NCBI RefSeq assembly: GCF_000422285.1
Contig: NZ_AULM01000001.1
Coordinates: 372,001 to 436,000, forward strand
DNA length: 64,000 nt
Reading direction: 5' to 3'
Origin: Desulfatiglans anilini DSM 4660
GTDB lineage: Bacteria > Desulfobacterota > DSM-4660 > Desulfatiglandales > Desulfatiglandaceae
Under the pieces are notes generated by a model, which ran no database searches, was not told the DNA's origin, and saw only the letters and a program-made list of their open reading frames with translations. Within the stretch, counting starts at the first letter, position 1. Each line of letters opens with the position of its first letter. Below are positions 9,476-19,358 of this stretch, one piece after another. The position numbers were made by a program, and so were the translations under genes.

Positions 9476-10243
9476 ATGAAGGTGATTCGAAAACGTATGG
9501 CGGAGGGGGCGCGGGGGGCGCGGGGCACGGTGGTCGTCATCGATGTGTTCCGAGCCTTTTCCTGCACGCCGCTCTTTTTCTATTTCGGGGCTGCGAAGGT
9601 CATCCTGGAGGCGGATCCCCTGAAGGCCGTGGAGTTGAAACGCCTGCACCCCGATGCGGTGCTGGTGGGGGAGGTCGACGAGGTCCCCATCGAAGGCGGG
9701 GACATAGGGAATTCCCCTTCCCGGATCATCGCCGAGGGCGCCCGGCTCTTCGAGGGCAGGACCGTCATCCACCGGACCACCGCCGGGGTGGCTGGGGTGA
9801 GCCTGGCGGCGGCCAGCGCCGACGAGGTCATCCTGGGCAGCTTCGTAACGGCCTCGGCCATCGCGGAATACCTGAAGGCCTTGCAACTCGGGGAAGTCAC
9901 CCTCGTCGCGATGGGCGACCGGGCACTCAGGCCCGCCCCGGAGGACGAGGCCTGCGCCGATTATCTGGAGCACCTCCTCAACGGCACCCTCTACGACCCG
10001 GTAAAGGTGTTCCGGGAGGTCGTTTTTCAACCGACGGCACAGAAATTTCTGACGCGATCGAGGCCCTATCTGCCGCCTGAGGATCCGCTCTTCTGCCTGC
10101 AGCGGGATCTGTTCGACGCCGTGCCGATTGTGGCGCGGGATGGGGACAGGCTGGTGATCCGGCCTCCTGCGCGCGGATCGACGGGAAGTCTGAATCGGCT
10201 TCCACCGGCCTTGGCTTTGAAAGGATACAGACGGGGAGAATGA
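9476..10243 (+). CDS. 2-phosphosulfolactate phosphatase (ComB) family protein
   Basis: This 255-residue protein has the ComB core: TVVVIDVFRAFSCTPLFF near residue 20, LVGEVDEVPIEGGDIGNSP near residue 65-80, and HRTTAGVAGV with a following LGSFVTASA. The family hydrolyses 2-phosphosulfolactate to sulfolactate. Many bacterial members sit outside coenzyme M pathways and have unproven substrates, and this one lies between a CoA ligase and a CoA-transferase family III gene. ATG 9476 is chosen because the family domain begins there; the frame is open back to 9248. The gene ends one base before the next start. Confidence 0.72.
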   Translation: MKVIRKRMAEGARGARGTVVVIDVFRAFSCTPLFFYFGAAKVILEADPLKAVELKRLHPDAVLVGEVDEVPIEGGDIGNSPSRIIAEGARLFEGRTVIHRTTAGVAGVSLAAASADEVILGSFVTASAIAEYLKALQLGEVTLVAMGDRALRPAPEDEACADYLEHLLNGTLYDPVKVFREVVFQPTAQKFLTRSRPYLPPEDPLFCLQRDLFDAVPIVARDGDRLVIRPPARGSTGSLNRLPPALALKGYRRGE

Positions 10244-10244
10244 G

Positions 10245-11387
10245 ATGCGTCCTTTGACGGGTTACAACGTGATCGAGATGGCGGGGCTTGCGCCCTCGCC
10301 TTACTGCGGGATGCTGCTGGCGGATTTCGGGGCCGATGTCGTAGTGGTGGACCGTCCGACCCGCGGGGCGCCCGAGATCCCGCACATCATGGACCGCAAC
10401 CCTCTCGATCGGGGGAAGCGCTCGATCCGGGTGAATCTCCGGGACGAGGCCGGGAGGCAGATCGTCCGGAGGATGATCGCGCAGGGCGATGTCCTGCTCG
10501 AACCCTATCGCCCCGGGGTGATGGAGGCGCTGGGTCTGGGGCCCGCTGAGGTCTTCGTGTGGAACCCCGGCATGGTGTATGCGCGCCTTACGGGATGGGG
10601 GCAGACGGGGCCCTATGCGAACATGGCGGGCCACGACATCGACTACATCGCTGTTTCGGGGGCTCTGTCCTTGTTCCGGCGCAAGGGCGAAAAACCGCTC
10701 CCGCCGTGCAACCTTCTGGGCGATTTTGCCGGCGGCGGCCTTCTGGCCGCCTTCGGGATCCTGCTGGCGCTGATCGAGCGCAGCCGATCCGGAAAAGGGC
10801 AGGTGGTGGACGCGGCCATGGTGGACGGCGCCTCCAGCCTCTGCACGTTCCTTTACGGCCTCATGGGCCATGGACTCATGCGCACGGAGCACGGGGTGAA
10901 CGACCTCGACGGGGGAGCGCCCTACTACCAGGCCTATGAAACAGCCGACGGCAAATTCATGGCCGTCGGGGCGCTGGAGGAGCGGTTTTACCGGGTGCTG
11001 CTGCAGAGGCTCGGCCTGGATTCGGAGGCGCTTCCGCGCCAGGACGACCGATCCGGCTGGCCTCTGCTGCAGGAGCGGTTCACGGCGGTTTTCAAGACGC
11101 GGACGCGCGACGAATGGACGGCCGTTTTCGAGGGCACCGATGCGTGCGTCGCCCCTGTCCTCGAACCCTACGAAGTGGGGGGGCACCCGCACGGCGGGGC
11201 ACGGGGGCTGCTGATCGAGCGCAAGGGTCTGGTGCAGCCCGCCCCGGCTCCGAGGCTTTCGAGGACGCCCGGTGCAGCGGGCGAACACCCCGGGCCGCGC
11301 GGGTCCGACACCGTGGAAATCATGCAGGGCTTCGGTTATACCCGTTCGGAGATCGATGCGCTGACCCGGGAAGGAGTCATCGAATGA
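10245..11387 (+). CDS. CoA-transferase family III protein, alpha-methylacyl-CoA racemase type
   Basis: This 380-residue CaiB/BaiF fold protein begins GYNVIEMAGLAPSPYCGML. Motifs closest to alpha-methylacyl-CoA racemase are AGHDIDYIAVSGAL (racemase His), NLLGDFAGGG (Asp) and YETADGKFMAVGALEERFY (Glu region). The RVNLRDEAGR motif near residue 65 is also family-typical. The racemase catalyses 2-methylacyl-CoA epimerisation; CoA transfer remains possible. It directly follows the ComB-like gene with GGGGAG before ATG 10245. With the PaaK-type ligase upstream it suggests acyl-CoA catabolism. It converges on the next gene, with an 18-base gap. Confidence 0.8.
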   Translation: MRPLTGYNVIEMAGLAPSPYCGMLLADFGADVVVVDRPTRGAPEIPHIMDRNPLDRGKRSIRVNLRDEAGRQIVRRMIAQGDVLLEPYRPGVMEALGLGPAEVFVWNPGMVYARLTGWGQTGPYANMAGHDIDYIAVSGALSLFRRKGEKPLPPCNLLGDFAGGGLLAAFGILLALIERSRSGKGQVVDAAMVDGASSLCTFLYGLMGHGLMRTEHGVNDLDGGAPYYQAYETADGKFMAVGALEERFYRVLLQRLGLDSEALPRQDDRSGWPLLQERFTAVFKTRTRDEWTAVFEGTDACVAPVLEPYEVGGHPHGGARGLLIERKGLVQPAPAPRLSRTPGAAGEHPGPRGSDTVEIMQGFGYTRSEIDALTREGVIE

Positions 11388-11405
11388 CCTCGGCACCCCT
11401 GTCGG

Positions 11406-13031
11406 TCAAAACCGGACCTCATTGCCGATCAGCACCTGGAAGCCGTCCGCCTCCTCTTCCTTGACAAGGGGATAGGCCACCGTGAGGAGGATGACACGGC
11501 CGAAGGCGCTCTTCAAGTTCCCGAGGCGCAGCCCTCCCCCTACGTCGGCATAAATTTTGCTCCAACCGCCCCCGTCCGGGCTGCGAATGGCGCCCGCTTC
11601 GGCAAACGCGACGAAACCGATTTGGACGATTCCCCACAGGTCCCACGGGAGGATGACCCGGTCTTCCAGCGCGAACACCCAGCGTGCATCCCCCGCTCTG
11701 AAGTGGGAGGGGTAGCCTTTGAGGCCCTCCTCGGCACCGATGTAGATCATGTTTTCGGGGTCCATTTCATATCCGCCGGTCAGATCCAGATTCGCTGCCA
11801 GGGTTTGAAAAGGCCAGGACTGAAGGTAGCCGGTGAATTGAAGGCTCCCCAGCGCGTCACGTAATCCTTGGCTCTCCGTGCGGGTGTGCCCTGTCGCTTG
11901 CACCAGGAAAAGGGATTCCGGGGTGGGGCGCTGCCCCTTTGCCGCCGATGCCTCGAAATAGCCTGCGTCGGTTTCGCTTCCCAGAGCGGTCGAGAAGTAG
12001 CCGCCGGCGAGCGCCAGGTCCCAGCCGAGATTGTAGTTTTCGGTGACACTGACGGCCTTGAGGTTGCGAAAGGATCCGTAGCGGTCCTGGTTGAGGGAGA
12101 AGTGGAGGAGCGGTCCGCTGTAAGTGCGGTCACTGAGCTCCGGGGCGGAGAACGTGGGCGTGGAGAGCTGGTTCAGCTCCCCATACTGTTTATCGATGTG
12201 CCGGTATTCGACCCCTGCCCGGATCGCCGTGCGATGCCGGAAGCGGAGCAGCTTCCAGGCGCCGACCGAGATCTGCTGCGGGTTGAAGCGGAAATTGTAG
12301 ATTTCCCGGTCCCGATCGTAAAGGGTGTGGATCCTGCTCTCGTCCTGGAAGGCGAAGCTGGCCGCCCAGGGGGTCGTGTATTCGAAAAAGCCTCTTTCCA
12401 GACGGAACAGCTTGAGATCTCCGTCCGACAAGTTTTCGTAGGCGGTGTCGAGGGTCCATCGCGTATTGAAAAGGAGCGGGTCGGTGTAGAAGATCTGTTG
12501 CGTGGTCCGTTCACTGTCTTTCCCATGGCTCACGAAAAGCTGCTTGCCATAGCCGAGAAGGTTGACGTCCCCGAGCCTGATGCGCCAATCCTGGTCCCCG
12601 CCGATATCGCTGAATTTTCCTCCCACCCGTATGGTCCAGGCATCGTGCACCTTCACCCTGGCGGTCACCGTGCCGTCCGGGTCGGTTTCAGGCACGATCT
12701 CGGCGTCGATCAGATAGGGCAGGTTTCTCAGGAGCCTCTCGGTTTCAGCGATGATCCGGGCGTTGACGGGTTCCCCTTCCTTGAAGAGCAGGTTCTTGCG
12801 GATGATCCTCTGGCGGGTGTCGATGTGGAGGAAATTGGCGGTCCGCCCCAGCCAGTGGTTTTCCTTCGGGTCGTCCAGATCGAAGACATCGTCCACTTCG
12901 ATCTGGATCCGGTCCACGACGGCGCCTTTTTCCTCGAACGAGATCCAAGGGTTTTCCCCCGCTCGAACCAAGCCGTGCGCCGACAGCATGCCGATCAGGC
13001 AGATAAGAAGGACCCGCAGGGTGCAGGGCAT
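11406..13031 (-). CDS. Outer-membrane D15/BamA-family surface antigen (POTRA plus beta-barrel)
   Basis: The 541-residue precursor has a signal peptide at residues 1-25 (hydrophobic LLICLIGML core, cleavage near VRA-GE). A POTRA-like segment covers roughly residues 60-135, including LLFKEGEPVNARIIAETERL and LRNLPYLIDAEI. The remainder is rich in alternating strands and ends in phenylalanine (NEVRF), the usual outer-membrane barrel signature. The family inserts or translocates proteins or lipids at the outer membrane. It is shorter than BamA (one visible POTRA), so it is probably a specialised Omp85 member. AAGGAGG six bases upstream supports ATG 13031. The genes around it give no specific role. 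Confidence 0.75.
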   Translation of the reverse strand: MPCTLRVLLICLIGMLSAHGLVRAGENPWISFEEKGAVVDRIQIEVDDVFDLDDPKENHWLGRTANFLHIDTRQRIIRKNLLFKEGEPVNARIIAETERLLRNLPYLIDAEIVPETDPDGTVTARVKVHDAWTIRVGGKFSDIGGDQDWRIRLGDVNLLGYGKQLFVSHGKDSERTTQQIFYTDPLLFNTRWTLDTAYENLSDGDLKLFRLERGFFEYTTPWAASFAFQDESRIHTLYDRDREIYNFRFNPQQISVGAWKLLRFRHRTAIRAGVEYRHIDKQYGELNQLSTPTFSAPELSDRTYSGPLLHFSLNQDRYGSFRNLKAVSVTENYNLGWDLALAGGYFSTALGSETDAGYFEASAAKGQRPTPESLFLVQATGHTRTESQGLRDALGSLQFTGYLQSWPFQTLAANLDLTGGYEMDPENMIYIGAEEGLKGYPSHFRAGDARWVFALEDRVILPWDLWGIVQIGFVAFAEAGAIRSPDGGGWSKIYADVGGGLRLGNLKSAFGRVILLTVAYPLVKEEEADGFQVLIGNEVRF

Positions 13032-13227
13032 CAAAAGCCTCCTTGAGTTTCTTCATTATCCATTTTACCTGGAATCGTACAGGAGGGAAAGATCTGTTGG
13101 AGCATGAAGGGTGTGTTTCAGATAAACAACGGTTTATCCCCTTGCTCCCTGTCTGGGAGTCGGGATCGAAGCCCCCGATCGGATCGATTGCATACGGAGG
13201 ATGGATCTCTTGACAACTTGTCAATGT

Positions 13228-13728
13228 TTAAGCCGTGGCGCACTCGGAGGGGTCGCCCTGCAGCTTGGCCAGGGCGTGGGGCAGGGCGGGGAGGAGGACC
13301 TCCAGGTTTTCCCGGGCCCCCCTGGGGCTGCCGGGGAGGTTGACGATCAGGCAGGATCGGCGGACGCCCGCTTTGGCGCGCGAGATCATCGCGTGCGGGG
13401 TCTTGAGGAGGCTGGCGGCCCGCATGGCCTCGGCCATGCCCGGGACCTCGTAATCGAGGACCGCGTCCATGGCTTGAGGGGTTACGTCCGTGGGGCTCAG
13501 GCCGGTGCCGCCCGAGGTGAGGACCAGGTCGAGGTTTTCTTTGTCCGCCCACTCGGTGAGGGTGCCGCGGATCTGTTCGACATCGTCAGAGACGATGCCC
13601 CGTTTGGCGACATGAAAACCGGCCTGCTCGAGGATGCCCGCGACGACTGCGCCGCTTTCATCGGCTCTCTCGCCGCGGGAACCCTTGTCGCTGATGGTCA
13701 GGACACCGGCCTGGAAGGTTCGCTGCAT
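13228..13728 (-). CDS. Molybdenum cofactor biosynthesis MogA/MoaB-type protein
   Basis: The 166-residue protein has the molybdopterin-binding fold motifs GVLTISDKGSRGERADESG near the N-terminus, LVLTSGGTGLSPTDVTP near residue 70 and IVNLPGSPRGARENL near 128. The family adenylylates molybdopterin ahead of molybdenum insertion. Its start abuts the stop of the EF-G-like gene (TAG then ATG, no spacer), with AGAGGAG inside that gene's end, so translation is likely coupled. A molybdoenzyme user such as an anaerobic aromatic degrader would need it. Confidence 0.88.
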   Translation of the reverse strand: MQRTFQAGVLTISDKGSRGERADESGAVVAGILEQAGFHVAKRGIVSDDVEQIRGTLTEWADKENLDLVLTSGGTGLSPTDVTPQAMDAVLDYEVPGMAEAMRAASLLKTPHAMISRAKAGVRRSCLIVNLPGSPRGARENLEVLLPALPHALAKLQGDPSECATA

Positions 13729-15807
13729 CTACTCCTCTGTCTTGAAGGCCGCCACGATCTTGTCGGCCAGCTGGGCGGGCACTTCTTCGTAATGGGACTG
13801 CTCCAACCGGAACGTGCCGCGGCCGCCCGTCAGTGAGTTGAGGTCGAGGGCGTAGGTCAGCACCTCCGCCATGGGGACCTGGGCCTTGATGACCTGATAG
13901 CGCCCCTCGCTGTCCATCCCGAGCACACGGCCGCGCCGGCTGTTGAGATCCCCCATGACGTCGCCCATGTACTCCTCGGGAACCACGATCTCGAGCTTCA
14001 TGATCGGTTCGAGCAGGGTTGGGCTGGCATCCTGGACGGCCTTTCTGAGGCACATGATGGCGGCGATCTTGAAGGCCATTTCAGATGAATCGACTTCATG
14101 CGATTTTCCGTCGAAGAAACGCACCTTCAGGTCCACGACGGGCGCTCCGGCGAGTGCGCCCTTCTGGATGGCCTCCTGGAGCCCCTTCTCGACCGCCGGG
14201 ACGAAGTTGCGGGGCACGTTCATGCCGACGAGCGCCTCTTCGAACTCGAAGCCGGAGCCTCTTTCAAGGGGCATGACGTCGAAATGCACCTCGGCGAACT
14301 GCCCGCGGCCGCCGGTCTGCTTCTTGTGCCGGTAGATGACCTTGTTGACGGGTTTTTTGATCGTTTCCCGATAGGGGATCTTGACCGGCTTCAGATTGAC
14401 CTCGACGCCGAACTTGCGCTGCAGTTTGTCGCAGGTGGTCTCGAGGTGGATCTGCCCCGCGCCGGAAAGGATGATCTCCGCGGTGGTCTGATCCCGTTCG
14501 AGCCGAAGGGTGGGGTCTTCTTCCAGGAGGCGCGCAAGTGAGCTGAAAAGCTTGTCTTCGCTCCCTTGCACCTTCGCCTCGACGGCGTAGGAGATGACGG
14601 CCGGCAACGGCTGCACCGGCTGGTAGACGATCGGGTCGCCCTCCGTGCAGAGGGTGTCGCCCGTGGTGGTCTCTTTGAGTTTGGGGATGGCGACGATGTC
14701 CCCCGGTCCGACCATCTCGAGGGGCTGCTGTTTCTTGCCTTCCATCAGCAGCAGCTGTCCGAATTTTTCTTTGACGTCCTTGATGGGGTTGTAGACTGTG
14801 CTGTCGGCTTCGAGCGTCCCTGAAAAGACCCGGATCAGGCTGAGTTTCCCTGCGAAGGGGTCGGCGATGGTTTTGAAGACCAGGGCGGAAAAGGGGGCCT
14901 CCGCCGAGGGGGCCCGCTCCACGGTGTCACCGGTTTTCGGGGCGGTGCCTTTCCTGGGTGCCCTCTGAATCGGGGAGGGCAGCCCCTGGACGATCAGGTT
15001 CATCAGGTGCGGGACGCCCATGTTGAGGGTGGCCGATCCGCACAGGACGGCAACCACCTGCCCGGAGTTGACGCCCTTGATGAAGGTGTCTTCGATTTCC
15101 TGGGCGCTCAAGGTTTCCCCTTCCAGGTATTTTTCCATCAGCTCGTCGTTGACCTCGACGACGTTCTCGACCATCTTTTCGCGGTACTCTTCCGCCTCAT
15201 CGGCCATGTCGGCCGGGATGTCGACGGTTTCGAACCCGCCGCTCGCATCTTTGCTGTAGAGATAGGCCTTCATCTTGATGAGATCGATGATGCCGCTGAA
15301 CTGGTCCTCCGCGCCGATCGGGAGAAAAACGGGGGTCATTTTGGCCTGCAGGATGTCTTCCGCCTCTCCGAGGACCTTGTAGAAGTCGGCCCGCTCCCGG
15401 TCGAGCTTGTTGATGAAAACCACTTTCGGGAGCGCCTGCTCTTCGGCGAACGCCCAGACCTTCTCGGTCCCGATCTTGACGCCGGCAGTGGCATCGATCA
15501 CCAGGATGGCCGAATCCGCGGCCTGAAGGCACAATTTCGTATCGGAGAGGAAGTTGTCGTCACCCGGGGTGTCAATGAGGTTGATGATATTCTTTCTCCA
15601 GGCGCAGTGGTGGAAGGCGGTGCTGATGGTAATCCCCTTCTTGATCTCCTCCGGCTCGAAATCGAGGTTGGAGGAGCCTTCATCCACTCTGCCCAGCCGG
15701 GTGGTCGCCTTGCCGTTGAACAGGATGGCTTCGGCCAGAGACGTTTTCCCCGAACCCCCATGTGCGATCAGGGCGACGTTGCGAAGCTGTTCCGATTTTC
15801 TCTCCAT
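13729..15807 (-). CDS. Elongation factor G-like translational GTPase
   Basis: The 692-residue protein has the five-domain EF-G layout. G1 is AHGGSGKTSLAEAIL, G3 is LIDTPGDDNF and G4 is FINKLDRER. Domain IV contains HKKQTGGRGQFAEV, and the C-terminal domain has PEEYMGDVMGDLNSRRG. The GGSGKT form of the P-loop (EF-G1 usually has AHIDAGKTT) places it with EF-G-like/EF-G2 paralogues rather than the housekeeping FusA of the str operon. The start is preceded by AGGAAAGGG. It is followed by mogA without a gap. The role is ribosome translocation or a specialised variant of it. Confidence 0.85.
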   Translation of the reverse strand: MERKSEQLRNVALIAHGGSGKTSLAEAILFNGKATTRLGRVDEGSSNLDFEPEEIKKGITISTAFHHCAWRKNIINLIDTPGDDNFLSDTKLCLQAADSAILVIDATAGVKIGTEKVWAFAEEQALPKVVFINKLDRERADFYKVLGEAEDILQAKMTPVFLPIGAEDQFSGIIDLIKMKAYLYSKDASGGFETVDIPADMADEAEEYREKMVENVVEVNDELMEKYLEGETLSAQEIEDTFIKGVNSGQVVAVLCGSATLNMGVPHLMNLIVQGLPSPIQRAPRKGTAPKTGDTVERAPSAEAPFSALVFKTIADPFAGKLSLIRVFSGTLEADSTVYNPIKDVKEKFGQLLLMEGKKQQPLEMVGPGDIVAIPKLKETTTGDTLCTEGDPIVYQPVQPLPAVISYAVEAKVQGSEDKLFSSLARLLEEDPTLRLERDQTTAEIILSGAGQIHLETTCDKLQRKFGVEVNLKPVKIPYRETIKKPVNKVIYRHKKQTGGRGQFAEVHFDVMPLERGSGFEFEEALVGMNVPRNFVPAVEKGLQEAIQKGALAGAPVVDLKVRFFDGKSHEVDSSEMAFKIAAIMCLRKAVQDASPTLLEPIMKLEIVVPEEYMGDVMGDLNSRRGRVLGMDSEGRYQVIKAQVPMAEVLTYALDLNSLTGGRGTFRLEQSHYEEVPAQLADKIVAAFKTEE

Positions 15808-16290
15808 ACTTTAACCCTTTCCTGATGAATCTGATAAAAATGGATTAGTTTTCACCCTAAACAGGCTGCTTTTCCATTCCTTGCAGGCGTAAGCCCACCC
15901 AGCGGCACAGGGGCCTTCGGTGCACCGGAAGGGCGTGCACCAGGCCTTTCGCATGGCAACCGGCCCGGATTCCACCCCGGAGAAGGGACGACGCAGATCG
16001 AGGGGAGCCGGTGAAGACGGGACGCAAAGATGAGCCATATCCGGAATCGAGCCTCTTTTCTCAGGCGCTTAGAGACCGCCCTCCAGGGCCGGAATGTTCA
16101 ACCTGAGGTGAAAGGCTAGGAAATTAAAGCGTTTGGTCAGAGAAACTACATCAATGCCCGATTCAAAGTCAAGCCCAGAATGAGCGCTCCTATTTTTTAA
16201 TTGCCAATTCTGCGAAAGATGTTAATATACACATTTTTTTAGAAAAAATGAAATCGTCCTGGACGGGCGCAGGATTTCGGGGGGCGAGGC
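15808..16290. other. 483-base divergent regulatory region
   Basis: This region separates the minus-strand EF-G-like gene from the plus-strand xerC gene. The 100 bases before xerC are AT-rich with a promoter-like pair (listed separately). A GGGACGCAAAG string at 16019-16029 resembles part of a c-di-GMP riboswitch but the rest is absent. No gene is visible. Confidence 0.5.
16201..16228 (+). promoter_or_regulatory. Candidate sigma-70-type promoter for xerC-hslVU
   Basis: TTGCCA at 16201-16206 is followed after 16 bases by TAATAT, in an AT-rich stretch ending about 60 bases before the xerC GTG start. It is the only such pair I see in the divergent region on this strand. Confidence 0.35.
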
Positions 16291-17223
16291 GTGTCGATCG
16301 GGGAGCTGAAAGCGCGTTTTTTGGATTATTTGCGGGATCAGAAAGGCTACTCTCCCCATACCCTGCGAAATTACACGATCGACCTGGATCAATTCATCCA
16401 ATTCCTGGCGAAGGAGCACAGCGGAGGGGCGAGCGGCCCGGTGGGCCGGCCACCCGAAGCCCCTCCGGTCGAACCCGATCTGCTGCGCCGCTACGTGGCT
16501 GAAATGCACGGCCGTTTGAAACGGTCCAGTATGGCGAGAAAGCTTTCGAGCATCCGGTCCTTCTACCGGTTCCTCGAGCGGAACGGATATTTGTCGGAGA
16601 ATCCGGCCGCCGATCTTTCGTCGCCCCGGATGGAAAAGCGCATACCCCATTACCTGCCGGTCGATGCCATGTTCCGGCTCCTCGAGAACGCCGCTGCACA
16701 GACTCCTCTGGGTCTGCGGGACCTGGCCGTTCTGGAGGTCCTTTACTCTTGCGGGCTCCGGGTCAGCGAACTGGCGGGGCTGAACATCGGGAGCCTGGAT
16801 GCCGACGAGCGCCTGGTGAAGGTCCTCGGCAAGGGTGGCAAGGAGCGGATCGTCCCCATCGGCCGTCAGGCCCTGGGGGCCGTGGATCAATATCTTGCGG
16901 CCACACGGCCTCTCAGGCAAGGGCGATGGGGGGATGACCGCAGGGCGCCGCTTTTCATCAATTCCCGGGGCGGGCGGCTTACGGCGCGGAGCGTCGGGCG
17001 GATCGTCAAACGCTATGCCCTCGAGGCCGGCCTGCCTTCGGAGATCAGCCCGCATTCGATGCGGCACAGCTACGCCACGCATCTGCTGGACGGCGGGGCG
17101 GATCTGCGGTCGGTTCAGGAACTGCTGGGCCATGCAAGTCTTTCCACCACCCAGCGCTACACGCATGTCAGCCTGGACAAGCTGATGGAGACCTATGACA
17201 AGGCGCATCCCCGGAGCCGCTGA
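16291..17223 (+). CDS. xerC: Tyrosine recombinase XerC
   Basis: The 310-residue integrase-family protein has an N-terminal SAM-like DNA-binding domain (residues 1-110) and a catalytic domain with the expected set: Arg in LYSCGLRVSELAGL, Lys in GKGGKERIVPI, HSMRHSYATHLL (His and Arg), LGHASLSTTQRYTH (His and Tyr nucleophile). XerC with XerD resolves chromosome dimers at dif. The xerC-hslV-hslU order is common in bacteria and supports the assignment. The start is GTG 16291 with a G-rich leader. A short insertion around residues 45-60 lengthens the protein slightly. Confidence 0.9.
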   Translation: MSIGELKARFLDYLRDQKGYSPHTLRNYTIDLDQFIQFLAKEHSGGASGPVGRPPEAPPVEPDLLRRYVAEMHGRLKRSSMARKLSSIRSFYRFLERNGYLSENPAADLSSPRMEKRIPHYLPVDAMFRLLENAAAQTPLGLRDLAVLEVLYSCGLRVSELAGLNIGSLDADERLVKVLGKGGKERIVPIGRQALGAVDQYLAATRPLRQGRWGDDRRAPLFINSRGGRLTARSVGRIVKRYALEAGLPSEISPHSMRHSYATHLLDGGADLRSVQELLGHASLSTTQRYTHVSLDKLMETYDKAHPRSR

Positions 17224-17316
17224 CGATCCGATGCCGACCGAAGATCGGGGGTTTTCCCGAGGGCTGGACAGCCTCTGGACGTCGAGGCAGATCCAGGGGA
17301 TGCGAATGGAGTCCAG

Positions 17317-17856
17317 ATGAAAGACATACGAGCGACAACGATCCTGGCTGTCCGAAAGGACGGCCGCGCGGTGATGGCCGGGGACGGGCAGGTGACCCTC
17401 GGGGACACCATCATGAAGCACAAGGCCAACAAGGTGCGGCCCATGTACGATGACCAGGTGCTGGTCGGCTTTGCCGGCGCCGCGGCCGACGCCTTCAACC
17501 TGTTCGAACGCCTCGAGGGCAAGCTCGAGGAATACCGCGGGAATCTCACCCGAGCGGCGGTCGAGCTGGCGAAGGACTGGCGGACGGACAGGATCCTGCG
17601 CCGCCTGGAGGCGCTGCTGCTGGCCATGGACGAGGAGCACACCCTGATCATCTCGGGAACGGGCGACGTGATCGAACCGGACGAGGCGGTGGCCGCCATC
17701 GGCTCCGGCGGGCCCTATGCCCTGGCAGCCGCCCAGGCCCTGGTGCAGCATTCGCCCCTCGACGCGAAGACCATTGCGATGGAGTCGATGAAGATCGCTG
17801 CATCCATCTGCCTCTATACGAACGAACAGATCATCGTGCATGAACTCCAGCCCTGA
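17317..17856 (+). CDS. hslV: ATP-dependent protease proteolytic subunit HslV
   Basis: The 179-residue N-terminal-nucleophile peptidase begins with a short propeptide (MKDIRA) before TTILAV; Thr7 becomes the catalytic N-terminal threonine after cleavage. Conserved blocks are [43 protein letters not shown] and [13 protein letters not shown]. HslV forms a double hexamer capped by HslU in the cytoplasm. It lies between xerC and hslU. Length is normal for the family. Confidence 0.95.
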   Translation: MKDIRATTILAVRKDGRAVMAGDGQVTLGDTIMKHKANKVRPMYDDQVLVGFAGAAADAFNLFERLEGKLEEYRGNLTRAAVELAKDWRTDRILRRLEALLLAMDEEHTLIISGTGDVIEPDEAVAAIGSGGPYALAAAQALVQHSPLDAKTIAMESMKIAASICLYTNEQIIVHELQP

Positions 17857-17987
17857 GGCAGCCGGGGCGGAGCAGGCATGGAAGGACCCCCGCCGGGTTG
17901 CGGAGCGCTTCGCGAGGCGGTGCCTGGGGTTGCGGGCGGTCTGTGGGGGAACCGGGCGACAGGATGAGAGGTCGAAAAGATTCGAGG

Positions 17988-19358
17988 ATGAAAGTGCTCA
18001 CGCCGAGAGAGATCGTTTCCGAGCTGGACAAGTACATCATCGGCCAGGACCAGGCCAAGCGCTCGGTGGCCATCGCGCTCAGGAACCGCTGGCGCCGCCA
18101 ACAGGTGCCGCGGGACCTGCGTGACGAGATCGCTCCCAAGAACATCATCATGATCGGCCCGACGGGGGTCGGAAAGACCGAGATCGCCCGGCGGCTGGCC
18201 CGGCTGGCTGAATCCCCCTTTCTCAAGGTGGAGGCGACGAAGTTCACCGAGGTGGGCTACGTGGGCCGTGATGTGGAGTCGATCGTGCGCGACCTCGCCG
18301 AACTCGCCGTCAACATGGCCAAGAAGCAGGAGCAGGAAAAGGTCAAGAGCAAGGCCCGGGAGCTCGCCGAGGAAAGGCTTCTCGACATGCTGCTCCCCAA
18401 GCGCAAGGAAGAGGTGCGCGAGGAGGAGGGCGAAAAGGAGAAGATCCTCGAGGTGGTCCGCGTGGACAGCGCCGAGAAGTCCTCCACGAGGGAAAAACTG
18501 CGCCGGATGCTGCGCGACGGCAAGCTCGACAAGCGCTACGTGGAGCTCGAGGTCCAGGACACCCAGCTTCCGATGGTGGAGATCTTCTCGAGCGGCGGCA
18601 TGGAGGAGATGGAGTTCAACATCAAGGAGGTCTTCGGCAACCTCTTCCCGGCCAAGAAGAAGAAACGGCGCGTCAAGGTCCCGGAGGCCCTGGAGATCCT
18701 TTTCCAGGAGGAATCGCAGCGCCTGATCGACATGGACAAGGTCATCGAGCAGGCCGTGCGGATGACGGAGCAGAACGGGATCATCTTCCTGGACGAGCTC
18801 GACAAGGTGGCGGGGTCGGAGTCGGGCTACGGGCCGGACGTGTCCCGCGAAGGCGTGCAGCGGGATCTGCTGCCCATCGTGGAGGGCTCGACCGTCATCA
18901 CCAAGTACGGGATGATCAAGACCGACCACATCCTGTTCATCGCCGCCGGGGCCTTCAATGTCAGCAAGCCCTCGGACCTCCTCCCGGAACTGCAGGGCCG
19001 GTTCCCCATCCGCGTGGAGCTGGATTCCCTCTCGGAGGAAGACTTCTACCGCATCCTGACCGAGCCCCGGAACGCCCTCATTACGCAGTACAGGGCACTT
19101 CTCGAGACCGAGGGCATCGAACTGCACTTCGAGGACGACGCAATCCGGGAGATCGCCTACATGGCGAACCGCGTCAACGAGCAGATGGAGAACATCGGCG
19201 CGCGTCGCCTGGCGACGATCATGGAAAAGCTCCTGGACGAGATCTCGTTCGAGGCGCCGGACATGGAGGAAGATTTGGTCACCATCACCAGGGAAACGGT
19301 GAGCGAGAAGCTCGCGGACATCCTCGAAGACGAAAACCTGAGCAGGTACATCCTATGA
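17988..19358 (+). CDS. hslU: ATP-dependent protease ATPase subunit HslU
   Basis: The 456-residue AAA+ unfoldase has Walker [16 protein letters not shown] near residue 57, the [19 protein letters not shown] pore/I-domain entry, a charged I-domain (residues 110-240), Walker [11 protein letters not shown] and the sensor-2 region [16 protein letters not shown]. It partners with HslV. ATG 17988 is chosen because [19 protein letters not shown] is the conserved N-terminus; the frame is open further upstream without family content. Its stop overlaps the argB start (ATGA), which couples protein quality control to the arginine genes on one transcript. Confidence 0.95.
   Translation: MKVLTPREIVSELDKYIIGQDQAKRSVAIALRNRWRRQQVPRDLRDEIAPKNIIMIGPTGVGKTEIARRLARLAESPFLKVEATKFTEVGYVGRDVESIVRDLAELAVNMAKKQEQEKVKSKARELAEERLLDMLLPKRKEEVREEEGEKEKILEVVRVDSAEKSSTREKLRRMLRDGKLDKRYVELEVQDTQLPMVEIFSSGGMEEMEFNIKEVFGNLFPAKKKKRRVKVPEALEILFQEESQRLIDMDKVIEQAVRMTEQNGIIFLDELDKVAGSESGYGPDVSREGVQRDLLPIVEGSTVITKYGMIKTDHILFIAAGAFNVSKPSDLLPELQGRFPIRVELDSLSEEDFYRILTEPRNALITQYRALLETEGIELHFEDDAIREIAYMANRVNEQMENIGARRLATIMEKLLDEISFEAPDMEEDLVTITRETVSEKLADILEDENLSRYIL

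Noticed and set aside
16019-16029. GGGACGCAAAG string resembling part of a c-di-GMP-I riboswitch
   Set aside because: The companion CCTAA and the 3' pairing segment of the motif are absent in the following 100 bases, so the match is probably chance.
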